Source: a virus. From it: 26,133 nt of DNA. The stretch covers positions 1 to 26,133 of IMG/VR virus record IMGVR_UViG_3300006929_000103; one strand, given 5' to 3'. A program made the translations under genes and the position numbers. Under the pieces are notes generated by a model, which saw nothing but the letters and a program-made list of their open reading frames with translations, ran no database searches and was not told the DNA's origin. Positions 1 through 9,300 of the stretch are shown piece by piece. Each line of letters starts with the position of its first letter. Within the stretch, counting starts at the first letter, position 1.

Positions 1-1020
1 CCTGCTTATGATATAACTGTGATTAACTATGAGAGTTTACATAAAGTGTCTCATGAGACTATGTTTGACTACATTATATTAGATGAAGCACATACTTTGG
101 GTGCATTTCCAAAGAAGAACAAACGATGTGAGACAGTTCAACGTCTCATTAATATACATAGGGCCAAAGTAATTTTACTATCAGGTACACCTACACCTGA
201 ATCATACTCTCAAATGTTTCATCAGGTCCATGCGATCCCAGGTAACCCATTTCAAACCTTTAAAAACTTTTATCAGTTTGCTAAAGTGTATGTAAGAGTC
301 AAGCAAAGAAAGATCAATAGTTTATTTATTAACGATTGGTCTGATGGATTACGAACTATCTTAGATCAAATGAAACCATACACAATATCATACACTCAGA
401 AAGAAGCTGGCTTTGTAGTAGACACAAACGAAAAGGTTTTGTTTGTAGATATAGATCCATCGGTTAAAAAAATTATAAGCGAACTTAAAAAGGAAAGGGT
501 AGTACAAGGAGATGAAGAAGTAATATTAGCTGACACTCCAGTAAAGCTAATGACAAAAGTACATCAACTTTGTTCAGGCACTGTTAAGTTTGAAAGCGGT
601 AGGTCTATGGTTATAGATCTAACTAAAGCTAATTATATACGCAAGAAGTTTGCAGGTAAAAAGATTGCTATCTTCTATAAGTTTAAAGCAGAACTTGAAG
701 CATTGAAGGAAGTGTATGGAGATCTATTGTGCGAAACATTAGAAGAGTTTAACAACACTCCAAAGACAATAGCATTACAAATTGTATCTGGACGTGAAGG
801 AATTAGTCTACGAAAAGCTGAAGCTTTAATTTATTATAATATAGATTTTAGCGCTACAAGTTATTGGCAGTCAAGAGACAGAATGACAACTAAAGATAGA
901 TTATATAATAAAATCTTTTGGATCTTCTCCAAAGATGGCATAGAAAAAGATATATATAAAGCAGTAGTAAAGAAGAAAGACTACACACTAAATCATTTTA
1001 AGAGAGATTTATTAACTTAG
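1..1020 (+). CDS. SNF2/DEAH-type helicase, C-terminal part (5' truncated by window edge)
   Basis: The reading frame is open from base 1, so the protein starts before the window; the first in-window start codon (GTG at 19) is not the real start. About 339 residues are visible. Motif II is clear as DYIILDEAHTLG near visible residue 22-35, followed by a motif III-like LLSGTPTPES. The second RecA-like domain ends with VSGREGISLRKAEALIYYN and YWQSRDRM, matching motifs V and VI of superfamily 2 helicases. The Walker A motif must lie upstream, off the window. Phage SNF2-like or UvsW-like helicases remodel forks and recombination intermediates. The neighbouring VRR-NUC nuclease and DnaA-like protein support a replication or recombination role. 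The next gene follows after 4 bases, so the genes are probably co-transcribed. The helicase class is well supported; the exact subfamily is not. Confidence 0.9.
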   Translation, partial: PAYDITVINYESLHKVSHETMFDYIILDEAHTLGAFPKKNKRCETVQRLINIHRAKVILLSGTPTPESYSQMFHQVHAIPGNPFQTFKNFYQFAKVYVRVKQRKINSLFINDWSDGLRTILDQMKPYTISYTQKEAGFVVDTNEKVLFVDIDPSVKKIISELKKERVVQGDEEVILADTPVKLMTKVHQLCSGTVKFESGRSMVIDLTKANYIRKKFAGKKIAIFYKFKAELEALKEVYGDLLCETLEEFNNTPKTIALQIVSGREGISLRKAEALIYYNIDFSATSYWQSRDRMTTKDRLYNKIFWIFSKDGIEKDIYKAVVKKKDYTLNHFKRDLLT

Positions 1021-1024
1021 TGTT

Positions 1025-1399
1025 ATGATTAGATATATAATATTTATTTTACTTTTTGTTGGTTGTTCCCCTATATACTACCAACAAAAGCCAAAGATCA
1101 CTCATGTGTTAGCGCTGACAGAAGAAGGAGATACTTTAAAAATACCTATTGATGCTATCAAACCTACTAATATATATCGTATTTATGATAATGTTCACAC
1201 ATACCCAAGGTATTGGAATTATTATCATTGGAATGGCGTACCCACTTACTATCAGAATTGGAACAAACCAAAGCCAATAGATTATGGTGGTAACAATAAC
1301 TCAAATAATAATTCAATAACAACACCAGTCATTAAACCTGCACCGAATAGTGTGGTAACTCCACCGAAGCCAGTGAACCCTGGGCGTGGAGGAAATTAA
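1025..1399 (+). CDS. Small secreted lipoprotein, function unknown
   Basis: This 124-residue protein begins with a short positively charged start, a hydrophobic stretch IIFILLFVG and a lipobox ending LFVGC, with the acceptor cysteine at residue 14. That is a typical signal peptidase II lipoprotein signal. Ser follows the cysteine, which would favour outer-membrane placement under the usual sorting rule. The mature part has an aromatic-rich stretch at about residues 50-80 with many Tyr, Trp and His. It ends in an Asn-rich then Pro-rich tail, which looks extended rather than folded. The gene starts 4 bases after the helicase stop and ends 2 bases before the nuclease gene. Possible roles are an outer-membrane spanin-like lysis subunit or a superinfection-exclusion lipoprotein; nothing visible decides between them. 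Confidence 0.82.
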   Translation: MIRYIIFILLFVGCSPIYYQQKPKITHVLALTEEGDTLKIPIDAIKPTNIYRIYDNVHTYPRYWNYYHWNGVPTYYQNWNKPKPIDYGGNNNSNNNSITTPVIKPAPNSVVTPPKPVNPGRGGN

Positions 1400-1401
1400 C
1401 T

Positions 1402-1644
1402 ATGACTGAACAGCAGATACAAACTAAAAAAATAAAAGAGTTAGAGGCTGAAGGATATTATGTTATTAAATTAAAGTTAACAAATAAGAATGGCATACCA
1501 GATCTTATGGCTATACCAAAAGACTCGGATGTTTTTTTTATAGAGGTAAAAGGAAAAAAAGGAAAGGTATCAAAATTACAGGAGTATAGAATAAAAGAAT
1601 TAAAAGATCATGGAGTTAGAGTTGAAGTACACAAAGGCGATTGA
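1402..1644 (+). CDS. VRR-NUC domain nuclease
   Basis: The 80-residue product is almost exactly one VRR-NUC (virus-type replication-repair nuclease) domain of the PD-(D/E)XK fold. The expected signature is visible: an N-terminal helix beginning EQQIQTKK, then GIPDLM with the catalytic Asp at residue 34, then FIEVKGKKG with Glu48 and Lys50, then SKLQEYRIKEL with the conserved Gln60. Stand-alone phage members of this family are metal-dependent DNA nucleases, often encoded beside SNF2-type helicases, as here. The ATG at 1402 follows the lipoprotein stop by 2 bases. A GGAGG at 1388-1392 could act as a ribosome-binding site, but it also encodes the end of the lipoprotein. Its last 35 bases overlap the start of the next gene. 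Confidence 0.92.
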   Translation: MTEQQIQTKKIKELEAEGYYVIKLKLTNKNGIPDLMAIPKDSDVFFIEVKGKKGKVSKLQEYRIKELKDHGVRVEVHKGD

Positions 1645-1996
1645 ATACGAAGTAGAAGATTCGTTTATGATTACGTTAGAAAATGCTGATCCATATATAG
1701 CGTACAAGATTGCTTTGTATATAGAAGATCATCTTCCTGGTATACCTAATAATGATTTCCATACACACTTGCTTGCTGGTATTGTTCATGATAATGAGAA
1801 ACCTTATCCTTTTGTTGTTGAATGTTTAAAGACAGCTGATACATTTCTCACTTTTACAGACTTAAAGTTCATTTCATTAAATGAATACTTAGATTTTATA
1901 AACTTAAATTCATATATTAAATCAAATGTTAAATTTAAAACCCGAAACCGTCATATATATAGCGGAAAAAATTTTACAACTGGATCTGAAATCTAA
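1610..1996 (+). CDS. Hypothetical protein, 128 aa
   Basis: I do not recognise this protein. It is acidic, seems soluble, has no signal peptide or membrane segment, and contains a region rich in aromatics and leucines at about residues 60-110. The first ATG (1610) overlaps the nuclease gene by 35 bases. An internal ATG at 1667 (residue 20, MITLEN) would remove that overlap and is a reasonable alternative start. The 3' end overlaps the DnaA-like gene by 71 bases in another frame, which is long even for a compact phage genome, so the last 23 or so residues may be less constrained. Its position between a nuclease and a DnaA-type binder suggests a replication-linked role, but that is context only. 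Confidence 0.65.
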   Translation: MELELKYTKAIEYEVEDSFMITLENADPYIAYKIALYIEDHLPGIPNNDFHTHLLAGIVHDNEKPYPFVVECLKTADTFLTFTDLKFISLNEYLDFINLNSYIKSNVKFKTRNRHIYSGKNFTTGSEI

Positions 1997-2348
1997 TAGC
2001 AGAAGAGAAGATTATATCGAAGGTAGAGCAATAGTATACTATATTCTTAGAAATAAACTTGGCTTAACTTATCAACAAATAGCTAAAGTTTTTAACAAAA
2101 ACCATGCTACTGTACTACATGCGTTAAAGGAGTGGCCGTATATGGTTAAATATCGTAGCGAAATAGAACATAAAAAGAATGATATTGTAGAATATATAAA
2201 CGAAAACTGTGTATCTGATAAAGATGGTCGCAAGGATATTAAGATCAAAGCTTGCGAGGACGAAATATTTTTATTAAATTCAAGAATTAACGAACTTAAG
2301 AAAAAACTAACAGAGTTATATAAAACAAAACATGCACGAAGATTGTAA
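1926..2348 (+). CDS. DnaA domain IV-like DNA-binding protein with C-terminal coiled coil
   Basis: Residues about 8-75 match the C-terminal DNA-binding domain (domain IV) of DnaA. There is a leading helix PETVIYIAEKILQL, then SRREDYIEGRAIVYYILR in place of the family's basic loop and helix, then the helix-turn-helix YQQIAKVFNKNHATVLHAL, where NHATVLHA corresponds to the DnaA signature DHTTVLHA. The AAA+ ATPase domain (domain III) and domains I-II are absent. After residue 105 comes a heptad-like charged stretch, EDEIFLLNSRINELKKKL, predicted by eye to be a coiled coil that could dimerise. Full-length DnaA is about 450 residues; this protein is 140. It may bind a phage origin or DnaA boxes of the host. 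The start overlaps the preceding gene by 71 bases, and no later Met precedes the domain. The gene after it overlaps by 17 bases. Confidence 0.85.
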   Translation: MLNLKPETVIYIAEKILQLDLKSNSRREDYIEGRAIVYYILRNKLGLTYQQIAKVFNKNHATVLHALKEWPYMVKYRSEIEHKKNDIVEYINENCVSDKDGRKDIKIKACEDEIFLLNSRINELKKKLTELYKTKHARRL

Positions 2349-2577
2349 ATATACATATGAAGATGTAGATAAAATTGCAGGGTATGTTACTTGGTCAAAC
2401 AGAAAAAAAGTCAGCACACTCAAACATATTGATTGTGTTATGTACTGCAACTTGGGAATTGATAGTACAATAGCTGAAAAAAAATTAGTAAAACAACGAT
2501 CAAGAAATATTTACAGAGTCATTAAAAACATAGACGAAAGTTTAGGAAAATTATTGCTTGATTGTATGGATAGATAA
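2332..2577 (+). CDS. Hypothetical protein, 81 aa
   Basis: I do not recognise this small protein. It has several cysteines (residues 5, 36, 40 and near the C-terminus) and a basic middle section KKLVKQRSRNIYRVIKN, which could contact nucleic acid or a partner. No membrane segment or signal peptide is visible. Its ATG lies 17 bases inside the end of the DnaA-like gene, and the next gene starts 4 bases after its stop, so it is probably translated from the same transcript. Its reality rests on the close packing and an unbroken frame. Confidence 0.65.
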   Translation: MHEDCKYTYEDVDKIAGYVTWSNRKKVSTLKHIDCVMYCNLGIDSTIAEKKLVKQRSRNIYRVIKNIDESLGKLLLDCMDR

Positions 2578-2580
2578 AAG

Positions 2581-2772
2581 ATGGCCCATATATCTCAGGA
2601 CGATGTGAATACCATAGCTCACATAAATAGTGTGACTAATGGTCTCCACGACCTTTCTGATGAGCTATATGAGGATCTAATGGACAGGGAAAACGAGAAA
2701 GCAAAACAAACCGCACAACATATCTGCAAGCTCATGGCAGAGTTGATCCAATCATTAAGTGACGACATATGA
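2581..2772 (+). CDS. Hypothetical protein, 63 aa
   Basis: I do not recognise this small protein. It is acidic and looks almost wholly helical, with stretches such as SDELYEDLMDRENEKAKQT and a Leu/Ile-spaced C-terminus KLMAELIQSLSDDI. It may form a short coiled coil. The start is 4 bases after the preceding stop with an AAAAG leader. Its TGA overlaps the ATG of the next gene in an ATGA arrangement, a common sign of translational coupling. A 78-codon open frame on the other strand over the same bases is taken as a shadow. Confidence 0.62.
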   Translation: MAHISQDDVNTIAHINSVTNGLHDLSDELYEDLMDRENEKAKQTAQHICKLMAELIQSLSDDI

Positions 2773-3086
2773 AGAAAGAAACCGCACAAGAGCTTCGATC
2801 TTTTGCTGAAACTATTGCACAAAGATATTCTAATACAGCCAGAGAATGTAATCATAACAACGAATCGTTTGGTGTAGACGAAGTAATACCTACATCAGAT
2901 CATTCTGCTGTAATAAATTTTAAAAAAAATACTGGTAAGATTGCAGTAGCTTTTGCTTACTACATTACTAAAGGTCGTTCTAAAGGTTGGAAGTATTTTT
3001 TCCCAACTGATTCCCATGTGAATGGAATGCAGGCATTCCTTTTTTATAAGTTACAAGCGGAGCGGTCAAACTATAGTAAGAATTAA
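2769..3086 (+). CDS. Hypothetical protein, 105 aa, last gene of the rightward block
   Basis: I do not recognise this protein by name. It is mixed alpha/beta in appearance: a helical N-terminus with ETAQELRSFAETIAQRYS, a central strand-like SAVINFKKNTGKIAVAFAYY, and a C-terminal GWKYFFPTDSHVNGMQAF rich in aromatics that looks like a genuine folded core. It overlaps the preceding gene by ATGA. The last 107 bases overlap the end of the leftward gene at 2980-3312, so the two genes converge tail to tail. A hairpin with a T run at 3024-3045 lies inside its last codons, 39 bases ahead of the stop codon. Confidence 0.65.
   Translation: MKKETAQELRSFAETIAQRYSNTARECNHNNESFGVDEVIPTSDHSAVINFKKNTGKIAVAFAYYITKGRSKGWKYFFPTDSHVNGMQAFLFYKLQAERSNYSKN
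2922..2948 (-). terminator. Weak candidate intrinsic terminator for the leftward transcript
   Basis: On the minus strand a 5-bp stem TACTG/CAGTA with a 9-base loop is followed by eight T. It sits about 32 bases past the stop of the last leftward gene (2980), the right place for the end of the virion operon, but the stem is short and it lies inside the rightward gene. Support is moderate at best. Confidence 0.35.
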
Positions 3087-3312
3087 GTATTTTTTGTTCT
3101 CTCAATTCACTACATTTTTCATAATCTTCCAAGTCTGCAAAGTATTCTATTAGCACATCAAACACATCATCATCCATAGATACCACCGGCATAGTTGGAT
3201 TGAATATAAAAGCTGGTTGTACATTTTTATCCAGCATTTCTTCGTAAGTTTCTTTACCAGTTAGAAGCTTGTAGCTGTCAACCATTGTTCTATGTTCGTC
3301 AAAGTATTGCAT
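2980..3312 (-). CDS. Hypothetical protein, 110 aa, last gene of the virion operon
   Basis: The start codon shares one base with the stop of the giant gene upstream (TAATG), a sign of coupled translation. Residues 59-75, with LEDYEKCSELREQ, resemble the short UVR-type helical hairpin motif (E-DYEKAAELRD) of UvrB/UvrC-like proteins, also seen in small phage proteins. The preceding stretch VVSMDDDVFDVLIEYFA is acidic and helical. The last 35 or so residues are encoded antisense to the rightward gene and look less constrained. No function can be assigned; a protein-protein contact role through the helical hairpin is possible. Confidence 0.68.
   Translation of the reverse strand: MQYFDEHRTMVDSYKLLTGKETYEEMLDKNVQPAFIFNPTMPVVSMDDDVFDVLIEYFADLEDYEKCSELREQKILNSYYSLTAPLVTYKKGMPAFHSHGNQLGKNTSNL
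3024..3045 (+). terminator. Candidate intrinsic terminator for the rightward transcript, inside the coding region
   Basis: GGAATG pairs with CATTCC around a CAGG loop (3024-3039), directly followed by six T (3040-3045) on the plus strand. This is a compact terminator shape, and the minus-strand reading has no T run after the stem, so it is directional. It lies before the stop codon at 3084-3086 of the rightward gene, which is odd: efficient termination here would leave that gene without its stop codon. Confidence 0.45.
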
Positions 3313-6300
3313 TAATCTATTAATAAATCATCATCCGGTAAGAAACCATCCTCTTCTAATGTATCATCCCCTATTATATCATCTTCAATTAGCTCACCAT
3401 TTCTTCTTAACTCTTCAATCTGTGCTTTAGTTAATATGTTTGGGTTCTTAGCAAACCTTTTCTTTAAAAGGATTCTTCTTATGTCTTTGTAAAATGGAAG
3501 CAAACCTAAATTACCTAACACTTCTATTGTCATTCTATTAACTAATTCTTCCTCAGCTTTCTGCTTTGTTTCTCTTTTCTTTGCACCTGTTGCACTGGCT
3601 CCTAATTGTACTATCCTTGATAGTGTTTTAAACGCTGGTCCATATGGTCCTAAAAACATATTAGATCCTATATCTGCTAACGATTTAGATTTAAAATCAT
3701 CAGGGTTTATAATTGAAAATACGATTGAGTGTACGTAAGGATCATATTCTACATTGTCTCTTAAGTCTCCAAACTGTTGCCTGTTTAATTCTTCTATACC
3801 TAAATTTAAAAACGCAGTAGGTATGTTACCCATTGAACCTCTTCCTAATATTGACAACATAGCACCAAGAGTTTGTCTTGCAAGCAAATCTTCAAAGTCC
3901 TCTTCTCTGTAATCCTCTGCATCAAATAGTTCATCATCTAATAAGCTGGTTAACATTGTATACGTTACCATGTATCCTGACATTCTTCCTATAACACCAG
4001 CCATTAATGCAGCAGCCTCTGCTTTACTTAGATCTCCTTTATGAAACATAGAGTTGATTGCATTACGAGCTGTACCAAATTCATATAAAGAGAACCTTGC
4101 CATGTAAGAATTAGCCATTCTATATATAGCCTTCAATGCACCGTCATCTACATTTCTCATGTTCTTTATGATACCATCAAATGGATTGTTAGAGGTGGCC
4201 AGAGTTACAGTTTTAGCATCAGCTTGTGCGGTCGCTGTATTTCTTGCGCCTTCATATTTTTTATCTAAAAACTTTGAGGTACCATCTGCTATCTTTTTAT
4301 ATTCAGCAGGTGTAATTTTTACAGTTTCACCTGTTTGCTCTTTTACCTGTGCTTCAAATGCAGATGCCCAGGATGCAAACCATAATGGTCTTGCCATCAT
4401 TTGATCTGGAAACGTAATAATCTTTGAAGCTATTTTATCAGTAACAGCAGCTGTTTGTTTTACACCAGAGAACTTTAAAATTTGTCCTATTACATTTTGT
4501 ACTCTTGATACACCGGCACCTTTTTTAGAATTTAAACCACCGTAGTCTGTCATTTGAGAATGTTTGGATTGTAATGCATCACTATCAAATAACTTTGATG
4601 TTTGTGAGGACCTAAGCTTTTCCATTATATCAATACCCTGGGTTACATTCTTAGGGTTAAAAGACATCTTACCAAACCTACCAAAAGCTTTTAGTGCCAG
4701 CTTTGGATTACTCATCATAATAGCTAAGTTACCCGCTATCTCCGAACCCGCTCTGTATACAGATGCTAAAGCAGCTTGGTATCCAAGTTTTTGTATTCTT
4801 AAATTATTAAGGAAACCTGTGTGTGCATTGTCAATTAATGATCCCCTAAATATTGTAGTCATTAATTCTTTCTTAGCTTTTTTTATAGCTTTGACTGCTT
4901 GCACTGATTCTTTGGTTCCATCTTTTTTTAGTTGTTGTTCTAATAAATTTAACGTACCATCAACTTCTCTTACAACTTGTGTCATTTCTGCATCAAGTAA
5001 AGTTTCTTGCGCACCTCTCATGGCAGAATAACTTGGATCAAAACTAATTGGTTTTGCACCATTTGTTCTTTCGACTATAGTTCCTGACTTAGTTTGAATA
5101 GTATTTAAAAATCTTTTTAATTTATTTGTTAAAGAAGATTCTCCTTCTTTCTTTGATTCTAAAACTGCGTGATGATTATAATCGTTAAGTAAATTAATTT
5201 TGTTACCATGAAGGTTTGATGATATATATTGTGCGTCTGCAGCTAATGAATTGTTTACCTCATCATATAATGCTAAAGCTTTTCTTTCATCAGGTGTAAG
5301 AGAGGAATCTATTTTTTCTGAACTAATTTGTCCATCCACGTCAAACTCAGCTTTTAGTTCTTCTAATATTTTTAAATCAGTATCACTTAATAGCTGATCT
5401 TGTTTTATACCTTCTATTGTAGCATCAATAAAATCCATAGCAGATGGAGCTTTTGGATTTGACTTTCCATCCACTGTGTTAGCTTCATGTTCACGTTGCA
5501 ACTGCAACATTCTTATTTTATATTTCTTTTTAACTACATCATTTGTTGATCTTCCAGTCCTACTTAACTTCCTGGCTTTACTTAAACCATCGTATTCCAA
5601 TATGTTATCTGCTGCATCTACCTTCGCTTGAAGCTTTGTGAGTTTTGTTTTTAAAACTTCATAAGATCTTGCAAGTTTTCCAAATGTTTGATTGTAAATA
5701 TTTTTCTTTCCTTTGTTACCCAAAACATCATCAAGGAAAAACGTAGACAAACTTCTAATTCGTTCTGTTAAAAATCCTCTATCTGTCTTAATACCTTTTA
5801 GTGTACTATATAAATTTACTATGGCATCTGTATATACATTTCTTTTAAATGGTTTGAGAATAGGGTTTAGTTCTTTTGCACTTTCTATATTGTTTAGTTT
5901 TGTGTTAAGATCTGTTACAGCTTTACCTGCAAAACCATTCTTAATATTTTTCATAACTTGTTTCAACAACATAACATCAGAATAATCCATTGTGCCATCT
6001 TTCTTTTCTTTGGCTAATTCTAATATATCCTGCGCACTCAAGCCTCTTAGTCTTCTTGCTTGTTCTCTTGCTCTTGGGTCTACTATATTATTTATGTCAG
6101 CATTAGATATGTCGTTACTTAACTCCATTATCTCAGTAACTTCAGCATCCACGTCTACATCTTTTGTAGCTTTTTCTGCTACAACAGCTTCCATGTCTGC
6201 GTCTAAGTTTGATTCAACAGCATTTAAGACATCTAAAATTTTTGGTAGAGTTTCGTTTGGTGGCTGTAGATCTAAAACTTTTTTACCAGATCCATACTCA

Positions 6301-9300
6301 CGAGCCAGCTCTAAGAATGTATCTATCTTGTCTGCTGGTATAATAGATGGATCAATACTAAATAAAGTTTCTAAAGCTACTTTTAAATCTTGTGGAAGCA
6401 CACCAGTTTTGTAACCACCCACTTGTTTCTTTGCTCTCTTAGCAAATGTCTTTGAGCTTTTAACTTTTTCAAAGAAGTCAGCTTTTGTAAACACATCGTC
6501 CACAAACTGTAAAAAATTATCTACTGATTTTGGATTGTTAAGATTTACATTAGCAAACCTTTTAGTTATCGCATCTACCTTAGCTTTTGAAACCTTGCCT
6601 AACTTTTTACCAAAGCCTGTTATCTGAGCTGCAATGTTCTTCATTGCTTTTTTATATGCAGCCGCTGATTCTCTTGCAGCTTTTGCTTGTCGTCTTATCT
6701 GATCTTTTAGCGCAGTTCTTTCATTAACTACAACCTTTTTATCTTTTGGTTTACCTAAAACTTTTTTAACACTTGGCGCTTTCTTAATTTTGATACCAAG
6801 TTTCTCGTTTAGTTTTCTAACTAAATCGTTTCTTGATACATCATCAAGTTGCTTGTATAGTTTTGAGTTTTGTAAATACTTTAAGGTGTTGTTTAATAAT
6901 ACTTTAGGACTTGTACTCTTACCAACCTTACGTGCTTTGGTTTTTTTAACAATGTCATCCACTATCGCATCTACCCTTCCTGCATCAGCAGTAACTTCGG
7001 GTGCGGTTTGTGTACCTATATATTCGTTGGGGGATATGCCTTGATTCTGAGCGTCTCTATTTATCGCTGAGATGATCTTCTTATAAAGGCTTGACCCTTC
7101 TTGTTGTTGTTGAATGGCGCTTTGTCTACCATCTGAAAGAATCTGTTTCCTGCTCTTCGAGTCAATAAATCTTGAGTTGATTGCTTTTTTGTCTGCGACT
7201 TCATAAGTAATATTTTTTTTATCTAATATATTTAATAATGTTTCTAATTTTGCATCCGCTTCAGGATCACTAAAATCAAAAATATCAATCAAAGATAATA
7301 AATTATTTGTTTCCGACAAAGTGTATTCATCAATACCCGCTTCTTGCAAGGCTTGGAAAGTACCTTCACTATCTGAAACTTTGATAGAAATTTCGTTACC
7401 ATTATGATTTTCAGCACCATCTATAGTATACTCCGCAGCTATGCTTGATTGTTGTACTTCAGGTGCTAATGCAGATGTAAGAGCCGCATACTGAGATGCT
7501 TGTTCTAATGTAGCATTTTTTAATTTAACTATATTACTTATCTCTCTTATCTTACTTCCTGATTCTTGGTTTACATAACCACCTACAGATTCTTCAACCT
7601 CTACTTCGAGACCCATGTCATTTGCTATCTCGGTAAGACTATTTTTATATTGTTGGTATTGTGGTGACTTTCTTAGACCAGATGCTTCGCTTGTTGATTC
7701 AATGTTGGCTTCATAAAACGGAGCAACATTTATACTTACTTCCTCTTGCGTCTGCGTCTCAATCGGAGTTTGGTCTTGGGTTTGACTCTCCTCGGTAACG
7801 ACCCCTTGGGTGTCTCCCTCTCCCACTGTTTGGCTGTCTCCGGTAGATTCTTGTACATCCACTTGCGTTGCGCTTGACTCTTGAATGGCATTGGCTCTTT
7901 CTTTAATTTGTTGATCAGTAGGTTCTACTATGCCTTCAGATATAAGCTGATCTTTTGCTTCATCTTCTAACTCTTTTATATTCTTCTGACCAGTAAAAAC
8001 CTCTGCTGCTTGTTTAGCAGCTTCAACTGCTAATTTAAGCAATTCTTTTTGTTTGTTTTTAACCTGCTCATCTGTAGGCTTTTCTATACCCTCAGTTTTT
8101 AATGCTTCCAAAGCATCACTTCTGGTTACTCCTACTAACTGATCGCCAACTAATTCGGTTAAAGCATCTTTAGATTCTTCAGCTATACTATTTAATTCTT
8201 CATCAATAGCTTTTAATCTTTGTTTATTTTCAGGATTATCTGGATCCTGCATGTTGTCTCTTTCCGCTAATAGTTCAAGGTATCTTTTTCTTCTTGCACC
8301 AAAAACTGTTTTAGGTGTTTCTTTATCATATAAAGCTTTTTGTTTTCTTTCGTTTATTAGTGTCTGTAATTCTGGATCATTCTTAATATTAAACTGTGCA
8401 TCAATTATTTCTTGATCGGTCATGGTTTCAACCATGTCCATTATTTGTTCTTTTGTTTGTGGTTGATTAACACCCTTCTTTGTAAGCACCCCATACTTAG
8501 GTGGTTTAAATATATTTATTCCTTTACCAGCTGTTTGTCGAGCAATATCAGTAAGACTTCTGCCGGAAACAGCTTGAGGTACAGATAATATAGAAGAAGC
8601 TTGTCCAGTTATACCTTCAAATCCAATCTCAGCTACATCCATTTCTTGTCCTGTAACTGCTCTTGCTGCAGCTTCACCACCTGCTCCACCAACCGCTTCT
8701 ATACCTGCAGCTTTTAAACCTGCTCTGGCTTTCATACCTTTATCGACTGCTTTATCAGCAAGCTTTGCTGCTTTGACAGTCTTACCACCTATCTGTCCAG
8801 CAAGTCCTCTGGTAAAAGCATCGACAGTACCGATGACCATACCTCTGGCAACCGCTTTATTTCTTATAGAGGATAATGCTGAGTTATTAGCTAATACAGC
8901 TCTTATCCCTTCTTGGTTAAACTCTAATCCTCTTTTGGATAATTCTTCTTTTAAAAACTCTGTAAAAGCTAAACCTGTTTCTAAGGTTGCGCTTGCTCCC
9001 ATTATAGCACCGGATATACTTCCTGCTATAGCACCAGCACCTGTAGTTGCAATACCTAAAGGACCAGCTGCAAAACCAGTAGAACCTATAGCAGCACCTG
9101 CTCCAGCACCAACACCAGCGCCTGCTGCTGCACCACCAGCCACGTCAGCGTTTACCATCGAAGCAACTGAAGAAACAAAAAGTTGAGATATGACTGTAGG
9201 ATTTTGGAATACTCCAGAAACAAAACCCAGTATACCACCTCCGTTTCTTTCATATATTTGATTAAATGATTTCATTTCATCCGACATACCAACGTCATCC

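Noticed and set aside
1388-1392. GGAGG before the VRR-NUC gene as proof of Shine-Dalgarno-led translation
   Set aside because: The same bases encode Gly-Gly at the end of the lipoprotein, and almost no other gene in the window has such a site, so it may be chance.
2072-2855. Two minus-strand frames (2072-2356 and 2619-2855)
   Set aside because: They are antisense to the DnaA-like gene and to the 63- and 105-codon genes, rich in Ser/Leu/Cys, and not part of any tight gene series.
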